Positions 1 to 8,411 of a DNA stretch of 64,000 nucleotides are shown in pieces. Location: NCBI GenBank assembly GCA_031549265.1, contig JAVBQB010000002.1:558001-622000 (forward strand). The letters run 5' to 3'. Under the pieces are notes generated by a model that searched no databases, was not told the origin of the DNA, and saw nothing but the letters and a program-made list of their open reading frames with translations. Origin of the DNA: JAVBQB01 sp031549265. Its GTDB lineage: Bacteria; Bacillota; Clostridia; Oscillospirales; JAVBQB01. Positions within the stretch are counted from its first letter, which is position 1. Every line of letters begins with the position of its first letter. Position numbers and translations under genes: made by a program.

Positions 1-2
1 AG

Positions 3-980
3 GCGGCGCACAAAATTTTCGGCTTTGTTGCCGTTGCGAGAGCCGCCAAGTGCGCCAAAGATATTTCGGCGATCGCTGAGTGCATGACCGGTTACCTCGG
101 GACGCGGCTTCGCGGAGTCAGCACATTTAAGGTGGAGGCCAGGCGGTCGGACAAGACGTTTCCGCTGACTTCCCCACAGATATGCGCCGAAATGGGGCAC
201 TTTGTTCTGGAGGCGTTTCCGTCCCTGAAGGTGGATGTGCATAATCCGGAGATCACGGTTTTTGTCGAGATCCGCGAACATTTTGCGTACGTGCACACCC
301 AGGCCGAGCCCGGTGCCGGCGGAATAGCGGTTGGAACGGGCGGTAAGGTCGCTCTGATGCTCTCCGGCGGAATCGACAGCCCGGTCGCGGGCTGGATGAT
401 GGCGCGGCGCGGCACCGTGATTGAGGCCGTGCATTTCTGGAGCTATCCGTATACTTCCGAACAGGCACGGGAGAAAACGCTGACCCTTGCAGCATTGATG
501 TCACAGTGGTGCGGCAGGATAATCGTCAACATAGTTCCGTTTACCAAGATACAGGAAGAAATACACAAAAACTGCCGTGATGATTTGTTCACTTTGATTA
601 TGCGCAGAGTTATGATGCGCATTTCCGAACGTATCGCAGTTCAGACCGGGTGCGGAGCGCTGGTGACCGGGGAGAGCCTGGGTCAGGTCGCCAGTCAAAC
701 GCTGGAGGCGATTGCCGCCACGGACGCCGCCGCGTCGATGCCGGTGCTTCGTCCGGTGATAGGTATGGACAAACAGGATATCGTCGCTCTCGCGAGGCGC
801 ATCGGCACTTTTGAGACGTCGATCCTGCCCTATGAGGACTGCTGCACCGTATTTACCCCGAGGCACCCAAAGACCAAGCCGAAAATGGATATGATAATTG
901 CCGAAGAACTGAAACTGGATATAGATGGACTGGTTGAAGATGCGATTAACGGTATCGAAAGGGTGGAGATCAGGCCATGA
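3..980 (+). CDS. thiI: tRNA sulfurtransferase ThiI, 5' end cut off by the window
   Basis: ThiI adenylates and thiolates U8 of tRNA and, in many bacteria, supplies sulfur for the thiazole of thiamine; it is cytosolic. The reading frame is open from base 3, before the first ATG at 84, and the residues there (HKIFGFVAVARAAK) continue a THUMP domain, so the gene starts left of the window. The PP-loop SGGIDSPVAG lies near base 364, and the catalytic-disulfide region YEDCCTVFTPRHPKTKP near base 831. The protein ends soon after, so there is no C-terminal rhodanese domain; this short form is usual in Gram-positive bacteria. The stop overlaps the start of cinA (ATGA), which implies translational coupling. 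Identity is secure; only the N-terminus is unseen. Confidence 0.95.
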   Translation, partial: AAHKIFGFVAVARAAKCAKDISAIAECMTGYLGTRLRGVSTFKVEARRSDKTFPLTSPQICAEMGHFVLEAFPSLKVDVHNPEITVFVEIREHFAYVHTQAEPGAGGIAVGTGGKVALMLSGGIDSPVAGWMMARRGTVIEAVHFWSYPYTSEQAREKTLTLAALMSQWCGRIIVNIVPFTKIQEEIHKNCRDDLFTLIMRRVMMRISERIAVQTGCGALVTGESLGQVASQTLEAIAATDAAASMPVLRPVIGMDKQDIVALARRIGTFETSILPYEDCCTVFTPRHPKTKPKMDMIIAEELKLDIDGLVEDAINGIERVEIRP

Positions 981-2227
981 ATTACACAGCCGAAATTGTA
1001 GCTGTCGGAACCGAGTTGCTGCTGGGCAATGTCGCCAACACCGACGCGCAGTATATCTCGCAGGGGCTTTCCGAACTTGGAATAAACGTTTTCTTTCATT
1101 CCGTGGTGGGAGATAATCCCGAGAGGCTCAGCAGCGCGATTGAAATCGCCAAAGGACGCGCCGATATCATTATTACGACGGGCGGACTGGGCCCGACGCT
1201 CGACGATCTGACAAAGGAGACGGTGGCGGGATGTTTCGGCCGCAAGCTGGAGCTGCACAAACCGACAATCGAGAGGATAATGTCCTTTTTTGAGCGCATC
1301 GGAATAGAGCCGACCAAGAACAATGAGCGGCAGGCGTGGCTGCCCGAACGTTCGGTCGTTCTGGAAAATGATTGGGGCACCGCCCCCGGCTGCGCGTTTG
1401 AGCACGGCGGCAAGCACGTCATAATGCTGCCCGGCCCTCCGCACGAATGCCAATCCATGTGGGACAACTGCGCGTCGCCTTACCTGCGGAAACTGTCCGA
1501 CGCCGCGATCGTGTCCCGCAAGGTCAAGGTGTTCGGCATGGGCGAGGCGGTCGTCGAGGAAAAACTGCGCCATCTGATGGACAACGCCAACCCGACAATC
1601 GCGCCCTACGTCAGCAACGCCGAGGTGATGCTGCGGGTGACCGCCAAAGCTGCCAACGAGGCGCAGGCGTCCGCGCTGACCGAGCCGTTCGTTGAGATGA
1701 TCCGGGATACGCTGGGAGACGTGGTTTACGGTGTGGACGTCGACAGTCTGGAAAAATACGTGGTTGATATGCTGGCGGCGGAGTCACTGCACCTTGCAGT
1801 GGCCGAATCGTGCACCGGAGGTCTGCTGACAAAGCGAATCACCGATATTCCGGGCGCGTCGAACGTCTTTGACGGGGGAATCTGCGCGTATTCCAACAAA
1901 GTAAAGAGCGCAATTCTCGGCGTCGACGCCAACGTTATCGATACCATGGGCGCAGTGTCGTCGCATGTCGCGCTCGCGATGGCGGAAGGCGTCCGCAGAA
2001 CGGTCAACACCGACATCGGCATTGGCATAACCGGTATCGCGGGTCCCGACGGCGGAACCGACGAAAAGCCTGTCGGAACCGTGTTTGTGGCGATATCGAC
2101 CGCCGACCGGCAAAAGTGCCTTCATTTGAAACTGGGTGTGGATAGACGGCTGATACGGACGATGGCAGTTAATTACGCGCTGGACTTGATAAGAAGATAT
2201 ATGCTGGGCAAATTGGATGCCATGTGA
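977..2227 (+). CDS. cinA: CinA, NMN deamidase / competence-damage protein
   Basis: A 416-residue protein with the two CinA domains. Residues 1-170 form a MoaB/MogA-like fold, with GTELLLGN near the N-terminus and TTGGLGPTLDD. Residues 270-410 form the PncC nicotinamide-mononucleotide deamidase domain, with AESCTGG at 276-282 and GITGIAGPDGGT. The C-terminal domain recycles NMN to nicotinate mononucleotide; in some species CinA also interacts with RecA, which cannot be judged here. The length is normal for the family. The start overlaps the thiI stop by four bases. A - strand terminator hairpin begins about 40 bases downstream, where the convergent lipoprotein gene ends. Confidence 0.95.
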   Translation: MNYTAEIVAVGTELLLGNVANTDAQYISQGLSELGINVFFHSVVGDNPERLSSAIEIAKGRADIIITTGGLGPTLDDLTKETVAGCFGRKLELHKPTIERIMSFFERIGIEPTKNNERQAWLPERSVVLENDWGTAPGCAFEHGGKHVIMLPGPPHECQSMWDNCASPYLRKLSDAAIVSRKVKVFGMGEAVVEEKLRHLMDNANPTIAPYVSNAEVMLRVTAKAANEAQASALTEPFVEMIRDTLGDVVYGVDVDSLEKYVVDMLAAESLHLAVAESCTGGLLTKRITDIPGASNVFDGGICAYSNKVKSAILGVDANVIDTMGAVSSHVALAMAEGVRRTVNTDIGIGITGIAGPDGGTDEKPVGTVFVAISTADRQKCLHLKLGVDRRLIRTMAVNYALDLIRRYMLGKLDAM

Positions 2228-2261
2228 AATCCTGAATACGTTTAAGTCTTTCAGTTTCTGA

Positions 2262-2294
2262 GAAAAAATCCGCAGTCTTTATCAGACCGCGGAT
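2262..2294 (-). terminator. Terminator of the lipoprotein gene (convergent region)
   Basis: An 11-bp stem with one mismatch (2268-2278 with 2284-2294) around a TTATC loop. Read on the - strand, the stem is followed by a run of six T residues, so it fits an intrinsic terminator for the - strand gene ending at 2317. On the + strand the T run is poor, so cinA would be terminated less efficiently. Confidence 0.7.
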
Positions 2295-2316
2295 GATCAT
2301 CGTATTTTCCTACTTG

Positions 2317-2985
2317 TCAGCGTCCTGATGTCTGGCCGGTCATCGGAGGGATGGTTGCCGCCGGAGGCAGCGGGGCGGTTGTGGTGGCATTGCCGGGGGT
2401 TGTTCCGGGCATGCCGGTGTTATTGCCGTTAGCTCTGGGAACAGGAATCACCGGAGCCGGCGTGGATGTGTTAGTCAAGCCGGGACGGGGAGTGACGTTA
2501 GAGCCGTATCCCGCGTTTGGTGAGGGCAAAGTATTATTTCTCGGAGTAACGGCTGGGGTCGGCGTGGTCAGCGCGCGCGGCGTGGGACTGATTCTGCTTC
2601 CGGGGCGCGTTGTCTGATATGGGGAATTCGCGCCCGGTATTGAGTTCGGATTGACATTCGCCGGAGGATTTGTCACCTTGGGGGTTACCGTTCCTCTGTC
2701 GATTACGCCGGGTATGTTTTCATCCACCACGCCGGGCATTGTGTTGACTCCGGGCGCGACTGTGGCGGGCACCATGGGGATTACGTCGGCGTTCGGCGTG
2801 TTGCCAACTCCCGGAACCGGCGTCACCCGGGGTGTGGTGTCAAACGGACGATCGCTGACCACCGGCGGAATGAAAGGGTCGGCAGTCGGCACCGGATTGG
2901 ATTCCGGGGTGTAGAAATTGCAGGCGCTAAGCAATGAGATTGAAAATAGCGTCGCCAGCGTTACGGGGACAATAATTTTTTTCAT
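2317..2985 (-). CDS. Proline/threonine-rich lipoprotein, function unknown
   Basis: A 222-residue protein with a type II signal peptide. Residues 1-21 are Lys-Lys followed by a hydrophobic stretch, and the lipobox LSAC puts the lipidated cysteine at 22. The rest is low-complexity sequence rich in Pro, Thr, Asn and Gly with many TP, NP and PG steps and no recognisable domain, so an extended, probably cell-wall-spanning chain is likely. A clear AAGGAGG site precedes the ATG on the - strand. It is a single-gene unit between cinA and rubrerythrin. No function can be assigned; it could be an anchor or spacer protein or a substrate for O-glycosylation. Confidence 0.75.
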   Translation of the reverse strand: MKKIIVPVTLATLFSISLLSACNFYTPESNPVPTADPFIPPVVSDRPFDTTPRVTPVPGVGNTPNADVIPMVPATVAPGVNTMPGVVDENIPGVIDRGTVTPKVTNPPANVNPNSIPGANSPYQTTRPGSRISPTPRALTTPTPAVTPRNNTLPSPNAGYGSNVTPRPGLTNTSTPAPVIPVPRANGNNTGMPGTTPGNATTTAPLPPAATIPPMTGQTSGR

Positions 2986-3031
2986 GGTTCCTCCTTATGC
3001 GTTACCCAGCATTTTTGGGTTAGAATAGTGG

Positions 3032-3060
3032 TGGTGCTAATTTCACATAGATAGTATAAT
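3032..3060 (+). promoter_or_regulatory. Putative promoter of the rubrerythrin gene
   Basis: A perfect TATAAT -10 box lies at 3055-3060, 40 bases before the start codon. The -35 position 17 bases upstream holds TGGTGC, a poor match to TTGACA, so the promoter may need an activator or be weak. Upstream the region is shared with the divergent lipoprotein gene. Confidence 0.5.
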
Positions 3061-3100
3061 CAAAGAAGCGAGAAAAATTTTTGAAAGGGGAATCCAACTT

Positions 3101-3640
3101 ATGGATATTAAAGGAAGCAGAACTGAAGCCAACCTGATGGCCGCCTTTGCGGGAGAATCACAAGCGAGGAATAAATACACCTATTACGCGTCGATGGCCA
3201 AGAAAGAGGGATACGAGCAGATTGCCGAATACTTTCAATTGACCGCCGACAATGAAAAAGAGCACGCCAAATTGTGGTTCAAACTGCTGCACGGCGGTGC
3301 CGTCCCGACAACTACAGTGAATCTTGCGGATGCCGCTGCCGGTGAAAACTACGAATGGACCGAAATGTACAAGGGTTTTGCGGAGACCGCCCGCGATGAG
3401 GGATTTGCGTCGATCGCCGCGCTCTTCGAAGGCGTCGCCAAGATCGAGAAAGAGCACGAGGAGCGCTATCGCGCCTTGCTGGAGAACATTAACACAGGAC
3501 GGGTATTTACGAGAACCGGCGAGACCTTCTGGGTATGCAGAAACTGCGGTCATATTCATGTTGCAGGCGCCGCACCGGACACCTGCCCGGTCTGCGCGCA
3601 TCCCAAAGCGTATTTCGAGCTCGTGCAAAAGAATTATTAA
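3101..3640 (+). CDS. rbr: Rubrerythrin
   Basis: A cytosolic non-haem iron peroxidase that reduces hydrogen peroxide in anaerobes. Residues 1-135 form the ferritin-like four-helix diiron domain, with FAGESQARNKY and the ligand-bearing DNEKEHAKLWF and KIEKEHEERY segments. The last 37 residues form a rubredoxin-like site with cysteines 146, 149, 162 and 165 (CRNCG and CPVC). At 179 residues it is slightly shorter than the commonest rubrerythrins but both metal sites are complete. A GAAAGGGG-type ribosome binding site precedes the ATG. The TetR regulator starts 53 bases downstream, so the pair may be cotranscribed and the regulator may act on an oxidative stress response; that link is inference. 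Confidence 0.95.
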   Translation: MDIKGSRTEANLMAAFAGESQARNKYTYYASMAKKEGYEQIAEYFQLTADNEKEHAKLWFKLLHGGAVPTTTVNLADAAAGENYEWTEMYKGFAETARDEGFASIAALFEGVAKIEKEHEERYRALLENINTGRVFTRTGETFWVCRNCGHIHVAGAAPDTCPVCAHPKAYFELVQKNY

Positions 3641-3692
3641 TTTCTCAGGCGCTCCCCGGCGATAACATTACTGCAAAATGTAGGAGGAAGTC

Positions 3693-4229
3693 ATGCGGGA
3701 AAAAATTCGTAATGCTGCTTTAGAGTTGTTTGATAAATATGGGTATCATCATACCGGTATCCGCAAAATTGCGGAAAAAGCCGACTGCTCGCTGCCCACT
3801 CTTTACTATCACTATCAGAGTAAGGAACTTCTTTTCGACAAGGTGGTATGTGACGCATTTGAGCAGATGAGCCAGTCGATTGACGAACAAATTCCCGAAG
3901 GCTTGCCGCTGAAAGAGACCATGTACTATATGGTCATGCAGCGCCAAATGCTGGCTCCGGCTGAAAAGCTGGTTTTCAGGGTTGCCATGAAGGTACAGCT
4001 GGGGTTTGACGGATCGGATCAAACGCAGCTGCGCATCAGAAGATGGGTCGACGACTATTTCGACGAAACCCGCATTCGCCTTTTGGAGACGTACAGAGAC
4101 GAAGTGTTCTGCCGGATTGCGCTTCGGGTGCTGGATCAGATGCTGCAGCGGACGTCACTCGGTGATCATGAGCTGACAGATGAGATTGTCAGAGATGAGC
4201 TGGAGCTGCTGTTCTCGCTGGTCGAGTGA
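3693..4229 (+). CDS. TetR/AcrR family transcriptional regulator
   Basis: A 178-residue protein with a standard TetR N-terminus: residues 1-50 carry the helix-turn-helix (ALELFDKYGYHHTGIRKIAE, then SLPTLYYHYQSKELLF). The C-terminal all-helical ligand or dimer domain is not conserved enough to name an effector. AGGAGG precedes the ATG with good spacing. It follows rubrerythrin in the same direction and is closed by a strong hairpin at 4323, so it is the last gene of a short unit. No matching inverted-repeat operator was obvious in the gap before it. Confidence 0.85.
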   Translation: MREKIRNAALELFDKYGYHHTGIRKIAEKADCSLPTLYYHYQSKELLFDKVVCDAFEQMSQSIDEQIPEGLPLKETMYYMVMQRQMLAPAEKLVFRVAMKVQLGFDGSDQTQLRIRRWVDDYFDETRIRLLETYRDEVFCRIALRVLDQMLQRTSLGDHELTDEIVRDELELLFSLVE

Positions 4230-4322
4230 CCTGAGCTTCCCGCCGGCGAGAGTCGAAAGGTTTACAAAACTCTTCCGGCATTCAGACCGCCTCCTATTAT
4301 TAGTTTAATGTGTGAATACTGC

Positions 4323-4361
4323 AATGACGCCGCAATTACGGTTGCGGCGTCATTATTATTG
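4323..4361 (+). terminator. Terminator after the TetR gene
   Basis: A perfect 13-bp GC-rich stem (4323-4335 with 4342-4354) around a TTACGG loop, followed by a broken T-rich stretch (ATTATTGTAAT). It separates the rbr-tetR unit from the S-layer-type gene. Confidence 0.75.
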
Positions 4362-4428
4362 TAATAGGCAGTTGAGAATACTACTCCGAGTAATCAAAAG
4401 GGACGCCTAAGCCAAGCCATGTAATTTT

Positions 4429-4456
4429 TTGACTGGAAAATATGCGTTTGTATCTT
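4429..4456 (+). promoter_or_regulatory. Putative promoter and long leader of the SLH protein gene
   Basis: TTGACT (4429-4434) and TATCTT (4451-4456) are 16 bases apart. This would give a leader of roughly 220 bases before the start codon at 4685. The leader holds small inverted repeats (for example GGTAT/ATACC near 4533) but no riboswitch class I recognise. The 455-base gap between tetR and the SLH gene otherwise holds only the terminator at 4323. A short reading frame crossing 4429-4698 has no ribosome binding site and overlaps the SLH start, so I do not call it. Confidence 0.4.
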
Positions 4457-4684
4457 ACAAAAAACTAAGTGGCATAATATCTTGCGAAAGGAAAATTTGC
4501 AACATTTTGAGCGTCGTCCAAAAATTTGCAAGCGGTATATCAAGGATACCTGTGACGGAACGGGAGATAATATCGACTGTAAAAGTTTTTATTTCGGATG
4601 CACATTCACAGAGTGAGCCGGATTCAAAGACGGGATGGCAAACGGTTGCCAATTTGACTAAAAAAACGAGGAGGAGTATCCTAC

Positions 4685-7600
4685 ATGAGCAACCTTAAAA
4701 AGGTAATCGCGCTCAGCTTGGCTCTGGTCATGTGTTTCGCGCTGATGAGCACTGGCCTTGCCGAAGTAGGCACCGACTACAAGAACTATACTGATGTCGG
4801 TGACATTATTTATGTCGACGCCGTATCCTTATTATCGGCACTCGATATAATAAAAGGAATGCCGGGAGGAGCTTTTGATCCCAAAGGGGATGTAACACGC
4901 GGGCAACTTTGCAAAATGATTTACGTTATCTTAAATAACGGCAACGACGACGGTGCGGCCCTTTATAAGGATGCAAACGACGTCCCGCTGAGAGATATCA
5001 CGGGTCATTGGGCGGAAGGCTATATAAAGTATTGCTTTAAGAAGGGCATCGTCGCCGGTATGGGTGACGGAACCTTCATGCCTGACGATAAAGTCACAGG
5101 CTTGCAGGCCTTCAAAATGATGTTGGTCGCCCTGGGCTACGACGCGCTGAAGGAAGGCTACGTCGGCTCGGGATGGAAGACCAACGTTGCAATGGACGCG
5201 CAGGGCTCTGCGCTGACAGACAAGATTGAGACCGTAGACGTCTTAATCCCCATTTCACGCGAAGTTTCGGCACAGATCATTTACAACGGAATGTTCGCTA
5301 CAATGGTTCATTACGTTGATGGAATGCTGACCAAACGTCTCGGCGACGACAGCTTCACACCGCTGACCTTCGCCTGGGACAAGCTGGGGCTCAAGATTCT
5401 CGACGGTGTTCTGATCGCGAACGATCAGGTCAGTGTCGGCGAGAAAGATACGAAAGGCACCTATCACGGAATCGCTGACAAGGGCTATAGTACCATCAAG
5501 TACAAAGCGTTCAGCGAAGTAAGCGGAAACGTCGGCAGCATCGGCGGCGCAGTATCGTCCGCCTACGTTGACGCCTATATTGACATTAAGGTCAGCTCGC
5601 CCTACACGCTCGTCGGTAAAGCTGTCAATGCCTATGTTAAAGTTAAGCCCGGCGTAAGAACTGTTTCCTACAACTGGGTCAGCGGCATTGAAAAAGTTTA
5701 CGGCAACATTGTCGAAATACCCAACAAAAACGTTGTCACAATCGCGACCAACGATGACTACAGCAAAGACAACCTGACCGCAAACACCAGATTCTACGTT
5801 AACTATGCCGACGGCAGCCAGGTCAACTCGACAGACGCGCCGCTGTTCAAGACCAACTTCAACGCGGACGGCACCCCGCTGCTCGCTAAGAGGACAGCTT
5901 TTGACGCCTATTATGTCAATGATGCGCGCGTCGATGAACCGGCGGCAGCCAAAGGCCAGACCGTCCTGCTTATTTCCAACGACGGCAACAAAAACATTGA
6001 GTATGTCCTCGGATTTGACAAGCGTTTCGGTGAAATCACGACGCTGTCCAACGATAGGCTGACACTCACAAAGAATGACAGCGCAAACTATAAACAGGGC
6101 TTCTACTCAGTCAAGCTGGAAGATATCCACAACATCGCAAACTTCAAGCAGGGCGACCGCGCTCTGATGTGGAAGATCTATGAAGACGGCACCTATCTGA
6201 TGGAGGAGCCCAAATCAGTAACCGGCACGCTCACAGGCTCGACCGGCGCCTCTAACGATGTGCAGGCTGTGGTCAACGGCGAAAAACTGAAGATAGCCCG
6301 TGACCATATCTCGTATTCGGACGTTATCGCCAACCAGTTCGTCAACAAGGAGATCACCTATTATCTCGACAACAACTATATTGTCGGCGTTGACGAAAAA
6401 GGAATCGTAAAAGCTCCGGACAAATACCTTGTCGTCCGCGGCAGCGCAGCTACGAAGAGCGCAATCGATATCAACCCCATGACTTACACCGCGTCGGTTC
6501 TGACCAGCGACGGCAGCAAGAAAACATGGGATATAAACACTATCTACGACCGTAACGGAGTAAAATACTCTGAAACCGCCCTGAAAAACGTAAACGTTGA
6601 TGGACAATCGGTCAAATATCCTCTGCCGGGCGTGGGCGACGGCAAGCCGTCAATTGACGGTCAGGTGTTTAGATATACCATGACTTCTGACGGCAAGCTG
6701 GTGCTTTATGTGCCCGATGCAGCTGGAATGGATCTCAAAGCCGCATATGAAAAGGGATCGGCGAGACTTTCGCTGGAATCCCAAGGAACATCGTTCACAA
6801 AAATTCTCGACAGCAAGACAGTAGCATTTATCAAGAATGAGGCTGGAGAATGGTACGCGTTCACCGGATATACCAACTTCCCGACAATGAGAACGTCCGC
6901 TGACTTGACAAAAGCAAATAACGACGTCAAAGTTCCCAACGGTGTCAGCGTGATCTACGGCAAGTTCTCAACGGCCAATGACAAACTGAATGCCTTCGCG
7001 GTTCAAAAATCCGGCTGGCAAGGCAAGAGCTCCGGCGAGAAGTACGGACTGATCATCTCCTCGCTGGCGACAATCAACACCGATAACACCTGGTTCTATA
7101 AAGAGCTGGTAATGTTCAACGGCACCGATGTTCAGACCTATCAGGTCAAGGAAGATGTCCGTGTGGACAGCGATGAATTCGGCGAAGGCGCGCTTGCGAA
7201 CGCTGGCAACGGCAGAATCGTCAAGTATACCTTCAGCGGCAATCTGATCGACTCTCTCGAGTTTGTCGACCTCTCTCCGGTAAGCCCTGATGCCGACACA
7301 AGCGCATTCGACGCCGGATATATCTACAGATCTTCCGGCAGAACCTTCACGATGGCCGACTATCTGCCGTCAAGCGGAAACCCGGCCGGCGCAAACTCTT
7401 ACGCTCTCAAAGACGACGCCAAGATATTCTTCTATGATGGAACCGTCGAGGGCTCGACGCTCATAACCGAGATCCCGGCCCAGAATGTCCCGGCAATAAA
7501 CTTCGACGACCGACTCCGCTACACCTATCAGGCAGTGGTCGAAAAGGATGATCTGTCCGGACTTGGCAAGACGCTGTATATCTTTAAGGAAGAGCAAAAG

Positions 7601-8329
7601 CTTGATCTAACCGACAGCGGATCGCTTCTCGTCCTGCTTCCGAACAGCGGAGTGGTTGAAGCCCAGCCCATCACAGTCGGAGCGGCAGGAACCTTCAACA
7701 TCGCGCTCGAAAATGATTTCCTCGGCTCCGGCGCGACGATAACCTGGTCGGATCCGCAGATCAGCGGCCTTACGGGCGTAACGCTGGCAGCCGCGCCCAA
7801 CCCGGTCGTCGCCAACGGCAAGACGACGTATAAGTTCAACTTAGCTGCCAACGCGCCCGCGTCCCGCGACGGCAAAGTGACCTTCACAGCAACAGCTAAA
7901 AACTCAGTCGGACAGGTAATCTTCACTAAACAGTTTGTAACTCCTGTGATGCTCGGTAGCGCCGACCAGCTTGCGGCTCAGACAGACGTTGGCGACGCTC
8001 TTGCGGCCGACTTCCCAACAGCAACGGCAACAGTGACTCAAGCAGCGGCGACAATCACAGCCGGATATAGCATCCCGACAACTGTATTCCCGGTAACCAA
8101 CGCAGCTAATGGCGTGACCTACACCTATACAATTCAGGACACCGGAACGATCGCCGACAATCAAATCACAGCAGCAGTCACCGGAGGAAATACCGTTACT
8201 CTGGGTGAGACAGCCGCAGGAGGAATTGTGGCCGACGCATCCGGAAAGACATTTACGGTAAGGGTTACCGCAACCAAAGGCAGCATGACACAAACCAAAG
8301 ACATCGTTGTAACAGTGAAGGTTTCGTAA
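4685..8329 (+). CDS. SLH-domain surface protein, probable S-layer protein
   Basis: A 1214-residue exported protein. Residues 1-26 are a signal peptide (basic NLKK, hydrophobic core, likely cut after GLA). Three SLH-type modules follow: one near 36-85 (FDPKGDVTRGQ), a canonical one near 102-152 (DITGHWAEGYIKYC ... GMGDGTFMPDDKVTG), and a degenerate third near 165-205 ending PISREVSAQIIYNGM. SLH triplets bind secondary cell-wall polymers. The long middle shows no recognised enzyme domain, and the last 250 residues are Thr/Ala-rich beta-sandwich-like repeats. AGGAGG lies upstream of the ATG. A long leader, its own terminator and the size suggest an abundant surface-layer component. The exact role is inferred; an adhesin is possible. 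Confidence 0.85.
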   Translation: MSNLKKVIALSLALVMCFALMSTGLAEVGTDYKNYTDVGDIIYVDAVSLLSALDIIKGMPGGAFDPKGDVTRGQLCKMIYVILNNGNDDGAALYKDANDVPLRDITGHWAEGYIKYCFKKGIVAGMGDGTFMPDDKVTGLQAFKMMLVALGYDALKEGYVGSGWKTNVAMDAQGSALTDKIETVDVLIPISREVSAQIIYNGMFATMVHYVDGMLTKRLGDDSFTPLTFAWDKLGLKILDGVLIANDQVSVGEKDTKGTYHGIADKGYSTIKYKAFSEVSGNVGSIGGAVSSAYVDAYIDIKVSSPYTLVGKAVNAYVKVKPGVRTVSYNWVSGIEKVYGNIVEIPNKNVVTIATNDDYSKDNLTANTRFYVNYADGSQVNSTDAPLFKTNFNADGTPLLAKRTAFDAYYVNDARVDEPAAAKGQTVLLISNDGNKNIEYVLGFDKRFGEITTLSNDRLTLTKNDSANYKQGFYSVKLEDIHNIANFKQGDRALMWKIYEDGTYLMEEPKSVTGTLTGSTGASNDVQAVVNGEKLKIARDHISYSDVIANQFVNKEITYYLDNNYIVGVDEKGIVKAPDKYLVVRGSAATKSAIDINPMTYTASVLTSDGSKKTWDINTIYDRNGVKYSETALKNVNVDGQSVKYPLPGVGDGKPSIDGQVFRYTMTSDGKLVLYVPDAAGMDLKAAYEKGSARLSLESQGTSFTKILDSKTVAFIKNEAGEWYAFTGYTNFPTMRTSADLTKANNDVKVPNGVSVIYGKFSTANDKLNAFAVQKSGWQGKSSGEKYGLIISSLATINTDNTWFYKELVMFNGTDVQTYQVKEDVRVDSDEFGEGALANAGNGRIVKYTFSGNLIDSLEFVDLSPVSPDADTSAFDAGYIYRSSGRTFTMADYLPSSGNPAGANSYALKDDAKIFFYDGTVEGSTLITEIPAQNVPAINFDDRLRYTYQAVVEKDDLSGLGKTLYIFKEEQKLDLTDSGSLLVLLPNSGVVEAQPITVGAAGTFNIALENDFLGSGATITWSDPQISGLTGVTLAAAPNPVVANGKTTYKFNLAANAPASRDGKVTFTATAKNSVGQVIFTKQFVTPVMLGSADQLAAQTDVGDALAADFPTATATVTQAAATITAGYSIPTTVFPVTNAANGVTYTYTIQDTGTIADNQITAAVTGGNTVTLGETAAGGIVADASGKTFTVRVTATKGSMTQTKDIVVTVKVS

Positions 8330-8379
8330 CCGGCTTAAGCAGTCGGAATCCAGGCTGATCTAATCACACGGCAGTTCGA

Positions 8380-8410
8380 ATGCCCTCCGGTCATCACGAC
8401 CGGAGGGCAT
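8380..8410. terminator. Bidirectional hairpin between convergent genes
   Basis: A perfect 13-bp stem (8380-8392 with 8398-8410, ATGCCCTCCGGTC arm) with a 5-base loop, placed exactly between the end of the SLH gene and the stop codon of the - strand permease. T runs on both sides are weak, but position and strength fit a shared terminator. Confidence 0.65.
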
Positions 8411-8411
8411 C

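Noticed and set aside
4400..4413. GGGACGC...AAGCC resembling part of a c-di-GMP-I riboswitch upstream of the SLH gene
   Set aside because: The upstream GCAAACC side and the two supporting helices are missing, so only a short fragment of the consensus matches.
4429..4698. 89-codon reading frame before the SLH gene
   Set aside because: No ribosome binding site, overlaps the SLH start, and lies in the likely promoter and leader.
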